Assembly: GCA_900757705.1 (NCBI GenBank)
Contig: CAAEOW010000079.1
Location: forward strand, 1 to 13,825
Direction: 5' to 3'
Length of the DNA stretch: 13,825 nt
Source of the DNA: an uncultured Collinsella sp.
GTDB taxonomy: Bacteria; Actinomycetota; Coriobacteriia; Coriobacteriales; Coriobacteriaceae
The notes beneath the pieces are model-generated. The model saw only the letters and a program-made list of their open reading frames with translations, was not told where the DNA came from and made no database searches. The translations under genes were made by a program, and so were the position numbers. Shown here one piece after another: positions 13,814 through 13,825 of the stretch. Positions within the stretch are counted from its first letter, which is position 1; every line of letters starts with the position of its first letter.

Positions 13814-13825
13814 TGTTCGTGCGGA

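Overview
The window looks like chromosome of a high-GC Gram-positive gut actinobacterium of the Coriobacteriia, most likely Collinsella or a close relative. This is inferred from G+C content of about 60 percent, the style of the proteins (split transketolase, an actinobacterial-type EF-G paralogue, a Tat-like lipoprotein leader) and the many GC-rich hairpins between genes. No marker gene in the window fixes the species.

Left part (1-7530) is a carbohydrate-use locus. Reading leftward from a promoter near 6205-6234 are: a fructose-family PTS EIIBC permease (4632-6104), a GatZ/KbaZ-family protein (3219-4487), a small FSA/TalC-type transaldolase (2410-3093), transketolase N-half (1516-2346), transketolase C-half (578-1516) and a PTS EIIA (113-565). 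The cluster ends at a 14-bp hairpin (38-70). A divergent LacI-family regulator (GTG start, 6520-7530) faces it across a 415-bp gap that holds a dyad with internal direct repeats. The simplest reading is uptake and phosphorylation of a ketohexose, C4 epimerisation or aldol chemistry by the GatZ-like protein, then entry into the pentose phosphate pathway through transaldolase and transketolase. The substrate is not known from sequence. The gaps inside this cluster contain strong RNA structure: an overlapping pair of helices after EIIBC, an intrinsic terminator between the GatZ-like gene and the transaldolase gene, and a hairpin between the transaldolase and transketolase genes.

Middle part (7531-10820): a membrane-anchored or secreted DNA/RNA non-specific endonuclease (+, 7650-8615) converges on an EF-G-like translational GTPase paralogue (-, 8745-10820). 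A two-sided terminator (8680-8709) separates them. The EF-G paralogue has altered G3 and G4 motifs.

Right part (11064-13825): a polar amino-acid ABC importer on the minus strand, in the order lipoprotein binding protein, permease, ATPase, ending in a clear terminator (11064-11097). A 107-bp long imperfect hairpin sits between the binding-protein and permease genes; one arm contains the stop codon of the binding-protein gene. Upstream there is a good promoter with a 9-bp dyad, then two degenerate tandem copies of a unit of about 94 bp, then a hairpin at the window edge. No tRNA, rRNA, CRISPR array, transposase or phage gene was seen.
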